Source of the DNA: Niabella sp.
GTDB lineage: Bacteria > Bacteroidota > Bacteroidia > Chitinophagales > Chitinophagaceae
Length of the DNA: 64,000 nt
Reading direction: 5' to 3'
Assembly: GCF_030150205.1 (NCBI RefSeq)
Contig: NZ_JASLGT010000001.1
Location: 1 to 64,000, forward strand
Shown: piece by piece, positions 16,956 through 26,823 of the stretch
How the letters are laid out: every line of letters begins with the position of its first letter
Position numbering within the stretch: the stretch's first letter is position 1
Notes under the pieces: generated by a model
Database searches by the model: none
Seen by the model: only the letters and a program-made list of their open reading frames with translations
Told to the model about the DNA's origin: nothing
Translations under genes and position numbers: made by a program

Positions 16956-18641
16956 CTAATTACCACTCCACACTTTTCCATCCAGTGCCCAGGCCTGGTA
17001 ATCGACCCGCATGCCCATCCAGGTCATGATGCGGAAGGAATGATCGATCAAACCGGGTGTCAATATGCGGGTATCCACTGTGGAGGGGTTTAAAATATCC
17101 GCAACAAAAGGACGGGTAGCATTACCCGTAAGCACCATATCGGCACCGGTTTTACTATAGTCTTTAATAAGTGTGCCGCTGGCATCGTCCATTTTCCAAT
17201 ACCCGATGAGGTTATTATAAAAAGGATGACTGGAAGTAATATCGAGGTATTGCCAATCCTTTATTACATCCGCCGGCAGCACCGTATTCCAGATGCGCAC
17301 ATTTGTAATATAACTGTTAATACTACCGGTACCACTACCATTATAAACCCGGGTACCATCGTCGCCCACTACCAGTGGATAAGGACCATCCACACTACTG
17401 GATGAAATAGAGGAGATATCTGCTGTTTTTGACAACACACCATCCTGGTAAGCAGATAAAAGCCCCGTGCGGTTAAAGGAAGCCGAAAGCATATGCCATT
17501 TATTATCTCCGATAATCCCGATAACGGTAAGGTCTTTTCGGGATCGCGCCTGGTTGGCCAGGTTAATGCCCCAGGTATTGGAATTATTGGTTCTGAAAAT
17601 TGCCCAACCGGGGTTGGCACCACTATTCCAGTCCTTATTGCTGATAAAGGCAGGATCGCTCGTTCCCCCTGCACTTTTCACCCGGAATTCAACGGTAAAA
17701 TTCTGACTGCCCAGTTTATAGGCCGGGTTGCTGGTTTGCGTATACCGGTTACCAGGATTAGAGAAATACATAAAATTCCCTTCATAGGGAAGGTTGATCA
17801 ACGGACGCGGGATGGCCGTTTTTTTCAGATTGGGACTGTAATAAATACTGAATACATTCCGGTCCTGACTGGCATTGCCGCCATAGCTTCCATCCGGTTT
17901 GCCTCCGTGGGTAGAGGTAACCACAACCAACCAGTCTTCTTTTTCATAGGTATCCCGGTGTTGAAGGGTATAAATCATCTCATCAATATAGCTATCCAGG
18001 GTTTGCAATGCCGTGCGGTATTGCGTTATACCGGTACCGAAACCGTAGGTTTTCCCGACACGCTCTGCCAATGAAAAATCCACAAGCAGGAGGTCCGCAT
18101 CATTGGACTTTAACCGGTTAACCGTTGAATCTTTAGCGGCAAGATCATTATCCGGCAGGTGCTGATGCTTTTCCATTTCTGCACCAAACAACCCCGTAGC
18201 CAGCAGGGGCAGCGTCGTAAACGCCACCGCCCGGAATTGTTTATCATTATCCTTTAGCCGCTTCAGAAAACTAGGATATTGTACAAAGTTGGCCGAAGCA
18301 AAGCTTTCTGTTTTTACATTGTGTTTGTTCAAACGGGTGCCCGTTACCAAGTCGGCCCAGGTAGTGCCATCATTACTGATCGTATCAATGAGCCCATAGA
18401 AACTATACACACTGTTATCCAGCATTTTTTTGATCGTTGGAAGATTGGCTTCTTCAACAGCAGCACCTACGGCGCCATCCAATACAATCAACAGGGTCTT
18501 TTTCTTTTTCAGACTGATTTGCGGAGCCCCTCCTATCCCTGTTTGATCTGCCAGCACCGGTTTATTACAGCCCTGCAACAGCGTTGCCATTATCATCAGC
18601 CCCATGCCTGCTGCCTTTATACCGAACTTTAGTTTGTTCAT
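16956..18641 (-). CDS. Lipoprotein with degenerate alkaline-phosphatase domain plus LamG-like domain (DUF4983-type)
   Basis: 561 aa. Lipoprotein signal LLQGC (Cys25). Residues about 48-285 have the alkaline-phosphatase-superfamily framework: LIVLDGAVG keeps Asp55, and DGTTWADLVTGTRLNKHNV corresponds to the nucleophile region. However, the two later metal sites are changed: the Asp/His of the usual D-x-x-G-H segment appear as Glu193 and Lys197 (LAERVGKTYGFG), and the usual SDHG is STHG (Thr244). Residues about 310-470 form a LamG/concanavalin-like domain (FTVEFRVKS...WHMLSASFNRTGLLSAYQDG). It is therefore more likely a surface binding protein than an enzyme. Fourth gene after the second SusC, 25 nt from its upstream neighbour. 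Confidence 0.8.
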   Translation of the reverse strand: MNKLKFGIKAAGMGLMIMATLLQGCNKPVLADQTGIGGAPQISLKKKKTLLIVLDGAVGAAVEEANLPTIKKMLDNSVYSFYGLIDTISNDGTTWADLVTGTRLNKHNVKTESFASANFVQYPSFLKRLKDNDKQFRAVAFTTLPLLATGLFGAEMEKHQHLPDNDLAAKDSTVNRLKSNDADLLLVDFSLAERVGKTYGFGTGITQYRTALQTLDSYIDEMIYTLQHRDTYEKEDWLVVVTSTHGGKPDGSYGGNASQDRNVFSIYYSPNLKKTAIPRPLINLPYEGNFMYFSNPGNRYTQTSNPAYKLGSQNFTVEFRVKSAGGTSDPAFISNKDWNSGANPGWAIFRTNNSNTWGINLANQARSRKDLTVIGIIGDNKWHMLSASFNRTGLLSAYQDGVLSKTADISSISSSSVDGPYPLVVGDDGTRVYNGSGTGSINSYITNVRIWNTVLPADVIKDWQYLDITSSHPFYNNLIGYWKMDDASGTLIKDYSKTGADMVLTGNATRPFVADILNPSTVDTRILTPGLIDHSFRIMTWMGMRVDYQAWALDGKVWSGN

Positions 18642-18666
18642 ATGCTCAAGAATTTATATAATCCGA

Positions 18667-20256
18667 TCAATATTTCAATTTAACGATACCCGACAGTGAC
18701 TTGAGATCAAAGGCGGTAAATGCCCCTACCAGCACAAGGGAATTACGCCCGGCAAGGGGTGCCGATGCTGTTACAAACCCATTCTTAAAGCCACCGAAAT
18801 TATTATACGTGGCGCTTAATTTTCCGTCGGGTTCAAGGATCGCTACCCCATCCCGCTTATACCCCTGGAACATATCAAAGAAACCGCTAACCAGTATCTT
18901 TCCATTATCCAATACCCGGGTATGCATCAGTGAGCCCACTGTGCTTTCGCCGGGGTCAAAACTGTTGTCCAGGGCTCCGGTAGCTGTAAACAACGCCACC
19001 TTTTTAGCGGGTTTACCTGCTACATTTACAAAATAGCCGGCGGCTACTACCCTGCCATCTGGCAACTGATTGATGGAAGAAACGGTATTATCCGGCCCGG
19101 TACTTACGTTAAAGGAGGGATCCAATGCGCCCAGTGTATCCAGCCGCGCCAGACGCACCGCGGCAGCACCATTGAAGGTAGTAAAAGATCCTGCAATCAT
19201 CAGCTGGTCGGCACTATTGAGATACGAATCGAGAATGCTTCCGTTTACCGCAGGTTTTCCTGCAGGAAGCAGGCGGTCGTAGTTATAAGTGGTATCGATG
19301 GTAAGATCGGCATTCAGCCGGGCCAGGTAATTAATATGCAGGGTGTCTACACGTACCGAATCCCGCTTACCATCGGAAGAAAGACCTCCATAGTTTTTCC
19401 GGAACACCTGACGGAAAGAGCCGGTGAGTACAATTTTACCATCGGTTTGCCGGTGCAGGGCCGATACCGGAGCATCAAATCCGAGGGCAAACACCGGAAC
19501 GGTATCCACCCGCTCAAGACCGTTGTATCGTACCAGTGCCGTATCCGGAGAACCATCCGCGTTCAGGGTAATCATATTTTGTACCCGGCCCAGAAAGCGG
19601 TTGCGATAGCTGCTAAAACTGCCGGCAACCAGGTAGCGCCCGTCCGGCAATGGCAAGGCGTCGCGCACATATCCTCCCAAAAATCCCCGGCGCGTTTTGA
19701 AACTTCGGTCTATGGAACCATCGGAGTTCAGCCGCGCCATCCCGTTCATCCCGTCGGCCTCGCCGGAATTATCATAGTCGCTGAAATTACCCACGATCAC
19801 ATATTTACCGTCATCCTGAAAACGGATGCCAGCCACACTTCCGCCACTGGCACCGGGGAAGGATTTAAAAGTGGCATCGATCGATACCGGGCCGCTGATC
19901 TGTTGCTGCGGACCGGGCAATACCTGCTTATTGATCGTAAGCGTGATCATGCCACTGCTGGCCCTTACCGGTACTTTTACCTCTAAGCGCGTATCGGATA
20001 CCGTAAGCACTTCTGAAGGTTCCCCGTTAAACCGCACCAGCAGCTCTTCCTTTTTATATTTGGAGAAACCCGATCCATAAAGCGTTACGGTACTGCCCGG
20101 GGCACTTACAGAAGGCCGCAGGGTTTCTGTGCTCAGCTTTACATTCAGCGGTTCTTTGTCCGATCCGTAGGGATAGGTTCCCAGCGCTGTTTCTTTACGG
20201 CAGGCCCATAGCAGACAGCAGCTCAGGAAAAACAGGATATAATTCGTTTTATACAT
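18667..20256 (-). CDS. Surface lipoprotein with IPT/TIG domain and delta-60 repeats (DUF5008-like)
   Basis: 529 aa. Lipoprotein signal (LLWAC, Cys19). Residues about 45-115 form an IPT/TIG Ig-like domain (RPSVSAPGSTVTLYGSGFSKYKKEELLVRFNG). The rest carries delta-60-type repeats, each with a D-G-S/A-x-D-x-S/A-F core: DGSIDRSF, DGSPDTAL, LTIDTTY, GALDPSF, GALDNSF, interleaved with LPDGRYLVAGSF-like strands. This predicts a beta-propeller-like ligand-binding surface protein. Such lipoproteins accompany SusCD pairs in Bacteroidota, but the ligand is unknown. It lies between a fasciclin lipoprotein and the DUF4983-type protein. Confidence 0.82.
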   Translation of the reverse strand: MYKTNYILFFLSCCLLWACRKETALGTYPYGSDKEPLNVKLSTETLRPSVSAPGSTVTLYGSGFSKYKKEELLVRFNGEPSEVLTVSDTRLEVKVPVRASSGMITLTINKQVLPGPQQQISGPVSIDATFKSFPGASGGSVAGIRFQDDGKYVIVGNFSDYDNSGEADGMNGMARLNSDGSIDRSFKTRRGFLGGYVRDALPLPDGRYLVAGSFSSYRNRFLGRVQNMITLNADGSPDTALVRYNGLERVDTVPVFALGFDAPVSALHRQTDGKIVLTGSFRQVFRKNYGGLSSDGKRDSVRVDTLHINYLARLNADLTIDTTYNYDRLLPAGKPAVNGSILDSYLNSADQLMIAGSFTTFNGAAAVRLARLDTLGALDPSFNVSTGPDNTVSSINQLPDGRVVAAGYFVNVAGKPAKKVALFTATGALDNSFDPGESTVGSLMHTRVLDNGKILVSGFFDMFQGYKRDGVAILEPDGKLSATYNNFGGFKNGFVTASAPLAGRNSLVLVGAFTAFDLKSLSGIVKLKY

Positions 20257-20304
20257 AATTGTACTTTAAATCATTTTTAAACATCACACCATTTCGGTCT
20301 GCCG

Positions 20305-20991
20305 CTACGGCACATTATCATTCACCACCGATTCGAAGTCGGAACCATAGGCAAAAAAGGCAGTGCCGGCCAATGCGTGCATCACGCCGTTCTTAGGTTG
20401 CAGGTTGGATGTAGCTACCGGCTCCGTAAGTGCTTTTGCCAGATCCGTAAGATTATCTCCTATAGCTGAAAGCCAGATGGTACGGGGGCCCACATCCTGT
20501 GTACCCGAATAGGCACCGTATACCACACCCATATTCATAATATAGCCGTCGTAAGATTCGATATTCTGACCGGGGTACAGTGCTGCCCTTGCAAAATCGA
20601 CACGGCTGATGTCGTTCATCATGTAGCGGCCTTTAAAAATATAACGGGCTAAATACTTCCGCCAGATATCACCCGGTATATCGGAAATGCGAAGGCTGTC
20701 TTTTCCCTGCGCGTAACGATTGCCGTTCACTGCATTCATCAATAACATCAGGGAGCGGTCGGGTGGCGCAAAAAAAGTCACCGATTCATTCTGAAGCACC
20801 GACTTCATACCAGCCCGGTCAATGACCTGTACCAGTGAGTCGAACAGGAAGGGCCGCTGCTGGAGGAATTCGTATATATCTTCCTTGAAAACACCAGACT
20901 GCAAACCGGTATCTTTAAAATACTCCTTCTTGTTACATGCAGCCAGGGCCAACAGCACACATAGATAAACGATCAGTGGATTTTTTTTCAT
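20305..20991 (-). CDS. Fasciclin (FAS1) domain lipoprotein
   Basis: 228 aa. Lipoprotein signal LLALAAC (Cys19). One FAS1 domain: IYEFLQQRPFLFDSLVQVIDRAGMKSVLQNESVTFFAPPDRSLMLLMNAV, then the second conserved block GVMHALAG near the C-terminus. FAS1 domains mediate adhesion or ligand binding at cell surfaces. It starts 49 nt after susD; the other SusCD pair of this locus is also followed by a fasciclin lipoprotein. Confidence 0.9.
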   Translation of the reverse strand: MKKNPLIVYLCVLLALAACNKKEYFKDTGLQSGVFKEDIYEFLQQRPFLFDSLVQVIDRAGMKSVLQNESVTFFAPPDRSLMLLMNAVNGNRYAQGKDSLRISDIPGDIWRKYLARYIFKGRYMMNDISRVDFARAALYPGQNIESYDGYIMNMGVVYGAYSGTQDVGPRTIWLSAIGDNLTDLAKALTEPVATSNLQPKNGVMHALAGTAFFAYGSDFESVVNDNVP

Positions 20992-21040
20992 CGAACTATT
21001 ATTTTTACACGATCACGATTTATAGTTTACTACAGGTTCG

Positions 21041-22531
21041 TTACCGTACCCAATACAGGTTGAGCACGATCTCCGGGTTATTTTGCCGGGCCTTTGCATC
21101 AATGGGCCAGGTCCAGGCTCCGCGGTCAAACTGATCCTGGGTCAAATAGGTAATGATCTGGTTGGGATCCGTTACCCGCCCGGTGCGTACAAAATCGTAC
21201 CAGCGGTGGCCTTCCCCTATGAGCTCTTTTTGGCGTTCCCAGAAAACCGCATCCTTCAGATCTTCGGCCCCGGCAACAAACAGCGGCGTACCGGCCCGGG
21301 TGCGCACCGTATTTAACATACTGATGGCTTCCGTATTGTTGGTACCCAGGTTTGCCAGGGCTTCTGCCCCCAGCAACAGTACATCAGCATAACGGAAGAC
21401 CATCAGGTTATCCTCAAAACTCCAGTAGCCCGTAGGATCAGCCACATTGATCTGTTTTAAGAACATAAAGGTTTGGTTATTGCTATAAGGCAGGTAGAAC
21501 CAGGTATCTCTTCTTTTATCGGGCAGGCTTGGCGGATAAATACGTTCCATTAATGGCCGTACAAAATATAAGTCACTGTTTGCTCCATAGTCCACAATCG
21601 GTGAATGCGTCATCCATTGTCCCAGGTTTACGTACAGGGATGTATTGCCATAATTGCGGTTGAGCTCAAACTCAAAAATACTTTCCTTGGTCTTTCCTTT
21701 AAAAATGCGCTTGGTTTCCTCAATGGGTAATAATTCAAAGGCTCCGCTGTTTTTTACAGCCTGGCACTTTTCTGCCGCATCCTTCCAGTATTTTGCCTGG
21801 TTGGCCTTATCAAAACCCGCCAGCCACATATTCATATGTGCAATTAAGGTGTATACCGATCCCCTGCAGGCGCGCACGCCCAGGTCGGATGGGTTGGTGG
21901 CCGTCCAGTTAAGGTCATCCTTCACCGCATCCAGCTCTGCAATCAATGTATTAAAAATGGTAATAAAAGAAGTACGGGGTCTGGGCGTTTTATCGTAGGG
22001 CAGGGTATAAAAAGGTACATCGCCATACAACCGGCAGATATAAAAATAGGTAAAGGCCCGTACAAATTTTACTTCTGCAACATACCGTTTTTTTTCCGCT
22101 TCGGTAAGCGTTTTCATTTTCTCAATTTCCGAAAGCGTGATGTTGCAATTGGCAATGGATTCGAAATAAGGCCCCCAATCATCAATATCGTTCAGATGAT
22201 ATCGTTCCGGTACACCCAGGTTGGTGGTATTGGAGAGATCGTTTTGCGACAGGGTATAAAAACCCTGGCCCAGCTGACCCGAAGCAATACTGCCCGCGAT
22301 ACCGCCGCAACGCATATCGCCTACGGCGGGAATCACCGGCGAGTTAAAATCATTGAACTTCTGGAACAGGAATCCGTAACAATTGATCACCGCTGCTTCT
22401 ACATCTTCCCGGGTTTTCCAGAAAGAGTTCGATCCGGTACGGTCTGCCGGCTCCACATTCAAAAACTTCTTGCAGGATGCAGCGGCCGATACCAGTAACA
22501 GCAGGAATAATAATTGATGCAACCTCTTCAT
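21041..22531 (-). CDS. SusD/RagB-family outer-membrane lipoprotein (second pair of the long locus)
   Basis: 496 aa. Signal ending AAASC (Cys20) then KKFLNVEPADRTGSNSFWKTREDVEAAVINCYGFL, a standard SusD opening. TPR-type helices include KFVRAFTYFYICRLYGDVPFY; the C-terminal region has ADVLLLGAEALANLG, AISMLNTVRTRAGTPLF and FWERQKELIGEGHRWYDFVRTGRV, all diagnostic of RagB/SusD. It starts 32 nt after its SusC partner. Confidence 0.96.
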   Translation of the reverse strand: MKRLHQLLFLLLLVSAAASCKKFLNVEPADRTGSNSFWKTREDVEAAVINCYGFLFQKFNDFNSPVIPAVGDMRCGGIAGSIASGQLGQGFYTLSQNDLSNTTNLGVPERYHLNDIDDWGPYFESIANCNITLSEIEKMKTLTEAEKKRYVAEVKFVRAFTYFYICRLYGDVPFYTLPYDKTPRPRTSFITIFNTLIAELDAVKDDLNWTATNPSDLGVRACRGSVYTLIAHMNMWLAGFDKANQAKYWKDAAEKCQAVKNSGAFELLPIEETKRIFKGKTKESIFEFELNRNYGNTSLYVNLGQWMTHSPIVDYGANSDLYFVRPLMERIYPPSLPDKRRDTWFYLPYSNNQTFMFLKQINVADPTGYWSFEDNLMVFRYADVLLLGAEALANLGTNNTEAISMLNTVRTRAGTPLFVAGAEDLKDAVFWERQKELIGEGHRWYDFVRTGRVTDPNQIITYLTQDQFDRGAWTWPIDAKARQNNPEIVLNLYWVR

Positions 22532-22563
22532 GTATCTATCATTTATTTTTTTACAATTCAGTT

Positions 22564-25500
22564 TTAGAACTCCACATTCATCCCGATGGTATAAGCCCGG
22601 GTATTGGGATAATTACCCAGGTAATCACGCCCCAGGCTGTTTACCGTTTCTGGATTGGGGCCCGAGTAGCGGGATATCAGGAAGGGATTTTTTATGGTCA
22701 CATACAGCCTTGCATTCCGAAGTTTCAGCATGTTGGTAAGCCAGGTTTTATTGAAATTATAACCAAGGGTGGCACTGTTGAATTTTACATAGGAGCCATC
22801 CTCTTCAAACAGGCTTTGTCCGTCTCTTAAAGATTCCGTACCGGTGTTCACCAGGAAAGGATTGGGATACCGGGCATTGGTATGTCCCAGCCGGTAATAA
22901 TCCACGTCGCTGATATCTACAAACGTAGCCGGTGCATCTACAACACCATCCCCGTTTTCATCCTTCAATTCAAGCGGATCCTGGTAATTGCGCAACCGTT
23001 GAGAAAGTGCGTTATTGCGCAGGGTACGTTTCATCAGCAGCGATCCGCTTACGGTAAGGTTAAAGTTTTTATACATCAGCATACCGCCAAAGCCCCCGGT
23101 AAACACCGGTTCAAAGCTGCCGCCTACCTGCAGATCGTTTCCATCAATTACATAGTTACCATCCACATCTTTAAAGTGGATATCGCCTGCCTGAAAATAG
23201 GAACTGCTATACCCATTGCGCAATCCCAGACCGGTTACGGGGTCTACCGGCACCTCTTTGTTGGCCGCAAACACCCCCTGCGATATCAGCAGGTAGTTGT
23301 TTTGTCCCGCGCCTACACGGGCAATAACCGAATTATTATCGCTGTACCAAACCAGGGCATTCCCCGGCAAACGGCGTACGATCTGCTTGATGGCCGATCC
23401 GTTTACATATACGTTCCAGTTAAAATCTTTTCCGGGACGGGCGGGCCGAAAGGTGAGCGAAACCTCAAGTCCTCTGTTTGTAAGGGCTGCATCATTGGAA
23501 AATGTTTTTTGAAAACCCGTTGCATCGGCCAGCGGGGTTTCATAAATCAGGTCATCAATATTCTTTTCGTACAGGTTAAAAGAAAGGCCGATCCTGTTGG
23601 CAAACAAATAGAAATCGCCCCCCAGGTTCTTGGTTTCCACGCGCTCCGGCCGCAGATCGGGGTTGGGCAGGTATCCCAATATTGGTCCGATGCGCACTAC
23701 ATTGTTATAGGCGCCTCTTACGCCAAACTGTCCCTGAGAAGCATAAATATTTGATGTGGGGCGCAGATTGATCCCATAGGTAAAACGCAGATCGGCTGCA
23801 GTTACCCATTTTACGTTTTCCATAAACCGCTCCTTCTCGATATTCCAGCGCAAGCCCATGGAGGGATTCCGTGCCCAGCGGTTATTAGCTCCTGCGTAAG
23901 AGCTTCCGTCCTGCCGGTAGCTAAAATCGATCACATATTTTTTCATGAAGTTGTATTGCAGGTTTGCGGCTGCCGCAATGGTATGCGTGGTTTTGTATTC
24001 ATTGGTACCCGGGCCGCTGTTGTATTGTACTCCGGCGTAGTTAGAGTACCAGGAGTTGTAGCCAAAAGGTCCCCAGTAAGAATCGTTGGGACCATTGCGG
24101 TTTTCGATCACATAACCAGTACTGTTATCTACTGTTAACTCACTGAATACAGAGGCATAAATGGTATGCTTATCATGATACGTTTCGGTGTAGTTGATCT
24201 GGCTGCGATTATACAAACTGGAACGGCGTGCCGAAAAACCATAGAGACGGGTGCGATTGGCATCTGCAGCAGCCGGTTTAAAAAAGTCTTCACTGTCCAT
24301 AGTATAATCGTAACTGGTATTGGAACTCAGCCGCACATTCTTTATGACCTCATAGGACGCGTCTACAAAAGAGCGGAAATTATGTGTTTTTGCATCATTG
24401 GTACTATAGATGGCACCGGAAAACTGGGACACATCGAGGAAAAAGGAAGGCCCGGGCAGCAATGAGGATGCCACATTGGATCCGGCCCCTACTTCAGTAA
24501 GCCCGTTGCCGCTGCCCTTGAGTTTGTTACCAATGGCCGCAAAAACCTGTGCATTGATCCTGAACTTTTCGTTGGGATTGAAACCTAAGCTCATGGTAGC
24601 GGCATAGCGATCAAAGCCGGTATTCCGGATCACGCCCCTTTCAGAATAATAGTTCACATTGGCTTTATAATTCAGTGCCTGATCCCCGCCGGCAACGGAA
24701 ACGTTGTGCGAATGATTGTAGGTAGGTGTGTAATAAATCCCCTGCCAGTTGGTTGCGTTGTTATAAAAAGGATTGAGACTATCTGAAATAAAGGGCTGTT
24801 TGTTGATCTGGTAGATATATCCGTAATCACCATTATTATACACCGTATTCACCCGCAGCAACCGTTCTTCCTGGCCCCCGATGGTATTCCGCAGCGGCGG
24901 CACGGTATTCATAAAGTAATTGCCTACATAAGTGATGATGGGTATTTTTGATTTTCCCTTTTTGGTGGTGATTACAATTACCCCGTTAGCTCCGCGTGAG
25001 CCATAGAGTGATGCAGCCTGGGCATCGAGCATTACATCCACGGTTTCGATATCTTCTACAGGAATGAGGGAAAGCGGGCTGGTACCGGGGCCAATGGATT
25101 GAAAACCATATTCAAAACCGGCATCGGCATCAATGGGCACCCCGTCTACAATGTACAGGGGTGAGTTGGCATTTACGTAGGCATTATCGCCGCTGCCGGT
25201 AGCTCCGATACTGGAAAGCCCCCGTATGGTAGCCGCGCCCCTGAAGCCCGGGGCTCCGGTATTCATCTGCACATTCAGCCCTGCCACCCGGCCCTGCATC
25301 AGCTCCTCCAGGTTGGCCGAAGGAATGTCTTTGATATCATCTGCCGTAATACGCGTAATGGCGCCGGTAATCGTTTCCTTTTGCTTGCGCTGATACCCCA
25401 CTACCACCACCTGGTTCATATCACTGGAGGATCGTTCCAACTCAAACAAAAGGGTATCTGAAGCTGCCTTCCGGGCTGTAAGAAACCCGGCATAAGACAC

Positions 25501-25737
25501 TTCGATTTCTTCTCCCGGTTTAAGCTGTACACTAAAATTACCCAGCTGATCGGTGGTAATGAGCGCTTTCAGTGGCCGACCCTTCCAGGCGGTAATAGTG
25601 GCGCCACTTAAGGGTTCTTTGTTGTCTGCAGCGATTACCCTGCCCGAGGCTTTTATGGTTTGACCATGTAACCGGCCAAGCCCTAAAATGCCAAGCAGGA
25701 ACAAGCAGGCCATGGATCTGTGTATCGTTCCGTTCAT
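22564..25737 (-). CDS. SusC/RagA TonB-dependent receptor (second pair of the long locus)
   Basis: 1057 aa. Sec signal, then the carboxypeptidase-regulatory domain (about 28-105, ASGRVIAADNKEPLSGATITAW), TonB-box-like MNQVVVVGYQRKQKETITGAI, plug with IPSANLEELMQGRVAGLNVQMNTGAPGFRGAATIRG and SPLYIVDGVPID, and a C-terminal barrel ending in aromatic-F (GMNVEF). No STN domain, so no FecR signalling. Same gene order after it (SusD, fasciclin, lipoprotein) as after the first SusC of the locus. Confidence 0.96.
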   Translation of the reverse strand: MNGTIHRSMACLFLLGILGLGRLHGQTIKASGRVIAADNKEPLSGATITAWKGRPLKALITTDQLGNFSVQLKPGEEIEVSYAGFLTARKAASDTLLFELERSSSDMNQVVVVGYQRKQKETITGAITRITADDIKDIPSANLEELMQGRVAGLNVQMNTGAPGFRGAATIRGLSSIGATGSGDNAYVNANSPLYIVDGVPIDADAGFEYGFQSIGPGTSPLSLIPVEDIETVDVMLDAQAASLYGSRGANGVIVITTKKGKSKIPIITYVGNYFMNTVPPLRNTIGGQEERLLRVNTVYNNGDYGYIYQINKQPFISDSLNPFYNNATNWQGIYYTPTYNHSHNVSVAGGDQALNYKANVNYYSERGVIRNTGFDRYAATMSLGFNPNEKFRINAQVFAAIGNKLKGSGNGLTEVGAGSNVASSLLPGPSFFLDVSQFSGAIYSTNDAKTHNFRSFVDASYEVIKNVRLSSNTSYDYTMDSEDFFKPAAADANRTRLYGFSARRSSLYNRSQINYTETYHDKHTIYASVFSELTVDNSTGYVIENRNGPNDSYWGPFGYNSWYSNYAGVQYNSGPGTNEYKTTHTIAAAANLQYNFMKKYVIDFSYRQDGSSYAGANNRWARNPSMGLRWNIEKERFMENVKWVTAADLRFTYGINLRPTSNIYASQGQFGVRGAYNNVVRIGPILGYLPNPDLRPERVETKNLGGDFYLFANRIGLSFNLYEKNIDDLIYETPLADATGFQKTFSNDAALTNRGLEVSLTFRPARPGKDFNWNVYVNGSAIKQIVRRLPGNALVWYSDNNSVIARVGAGQNNYLLISQGVFAANKEVPVDPVTGLGLRNGYSSSYFQAGDIHFKDVDGNYVIDGNDLQVGGSFEPVFTGGFGGMLMYKNFNLTVSGSLLMKRTLRNNALSQRLRNYQDPLELKDENGDGVVDAPATFVDISDVDYYRLGHTNARYPNPFLVNTGTESLRDGQSLFEEDGSYVKFNSATLGYNFNKTWLTNMLKLRNARLYVTIKNPFLISRYSGPNPETVNSLGRDYLGNYPNTRAYTIGMNVEF

Positions 25738-25758
25738 ATCTTTTGTTGTTCGCAGTTA

Positions 25759-26823
25759 TTAATCGTTCTCAAACTTCAGGTTCTTTTTGAAATGAAAGAC
25801 AATCTCCCAGTCTCCCGGTTCGTATATGGAAAAATTAAGACCAAACACGCCATTGCGCAGGGTATTGCCAAAACCCCTGCGGGGATACTCAAATAATATT
25901 TTGGCCAGTCCGCCCGAAGCATACTTGGTGGTAATGGGCGTAAGCGGTATAGGATAGGCAGCATCATACTTCACATAGCTGCTTGTCATTTGCATATTGA
26001 ACCCGTGCACCAGTTCCGTCCACCTGGTATTGCTGAATTTGGCGGGGTTAATCGGCAGCGAATCCTGATTTAAGAAACGGAATGTAAGCGAACTGCCGTT
26101 TCCTGTTTTCCTGAAATACACCGCAGCCATATAGGGTTGCAGGATGCTATCGGTGGTATAATAGAGATTGGTGGCAGTGGTTAACCGTACCTGTTTGGGA
26201 ACCGTAATTGAAGTCGTATTCCCCGGCGGATAGGTTTGAAAATTTTCGGTAAGCGGTTTACGCGTTTCTTTATTGTACTCAAAAGGTTCGTAGGGTATTT
26301 CCTTATACGGAATCAGTTTCTGGTTAGCAAACAATTTACTGGCGCCGGTATTATTAGACACATTAATATCAAAAAGATAGAGGGAATCTGTATCCGGTTT
26401 TCCATGAATCACTGCAGAAGAAGCCGCTGCAAAAACCAGGTCGCCGGAGCCGGGACGGATGGTAAAATAAGGCTTTTGCACCTGCTGCCGCTTGGCCTCA
26501 ATTTCAGCCAGGGAAGTTTCCAGGCCGGTATAGCGTTCTATCCAGTCCTTTACCGTAACAAGGGCTGTAAGCTCCGGAGCAGGTGCACCGTTGGCCCGCC
26601 GCAGGTTCTGCAACTCAAAGTTGAGGAGATAGCTGGATTTATCCGCGTTGAACTGCGTTAGCACAAGAAGGTTTCTACCTAAAACGGGGGTATAAGTATC
26701 GGTAGCAAAACTAACCCTGGGGCTGAGATACGCTGTTACAGGCGGTGTCTTTTTACACCCGGCAACCATTGCCAGTACCAGTACAGCACTTAAAAGATAA
26801 TTGCGTTTTTTGTTCATGCCCAT
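25759..26823 (-). CDS. Lipoprotein of the DUF5007 type
   Basis: 354 aa. Lipoprotein signal AMVAGC (Cys22). Mature part is beta-rich: YLSPRVSFATDTYTPVLGRNLLVLTQFNADKSSYLLNFELQNLRRANGAPAPEL is characteristic of a Bacteroidota-specific lipoprotein family (I believe DUF5007). The C-terminus ends GVFGLNFSIYEPGDWEIVFHFKKN. Function unknown; genes of this kind accompany SusCD pairs, so a surface accessory role is likely. Its ATG overlaps the stop of the upstream fasciclin gene (TAATG), indicating translational coupling. Confidence 0.75.
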   Translation of the reverse strand: MGMNKKRNYLLSAVLVLAMVAGCKKTPPVTAYLSPRVSFATDTYTPVLGRNLLVLTQFNADKSSYLLNFELQNLRRANGAPAPELTALVTVKDWIERYTGLETSLAEIEAKRQQVQKPYFTIRPGSGDLVFAAASSAVIHGKPDTDSLYLFDINVSNNTGASKLFANQKLIPYKEIPYEPFEYNKETRKPLTENFQTYPPGNTTSITVPKQVRLTTATNLYYTTDSILQPYMAAVYFRKTGNGSSLTFRFLNQDSLPINPAKFSNTRWTELVHGFNMQMTSSYVKYDAAYPIPLTPITTKYASGGLAKILFEYPRRGFGNTLRNGVFGLNFSIYEPGDWEIVFHFKKNLKFEND

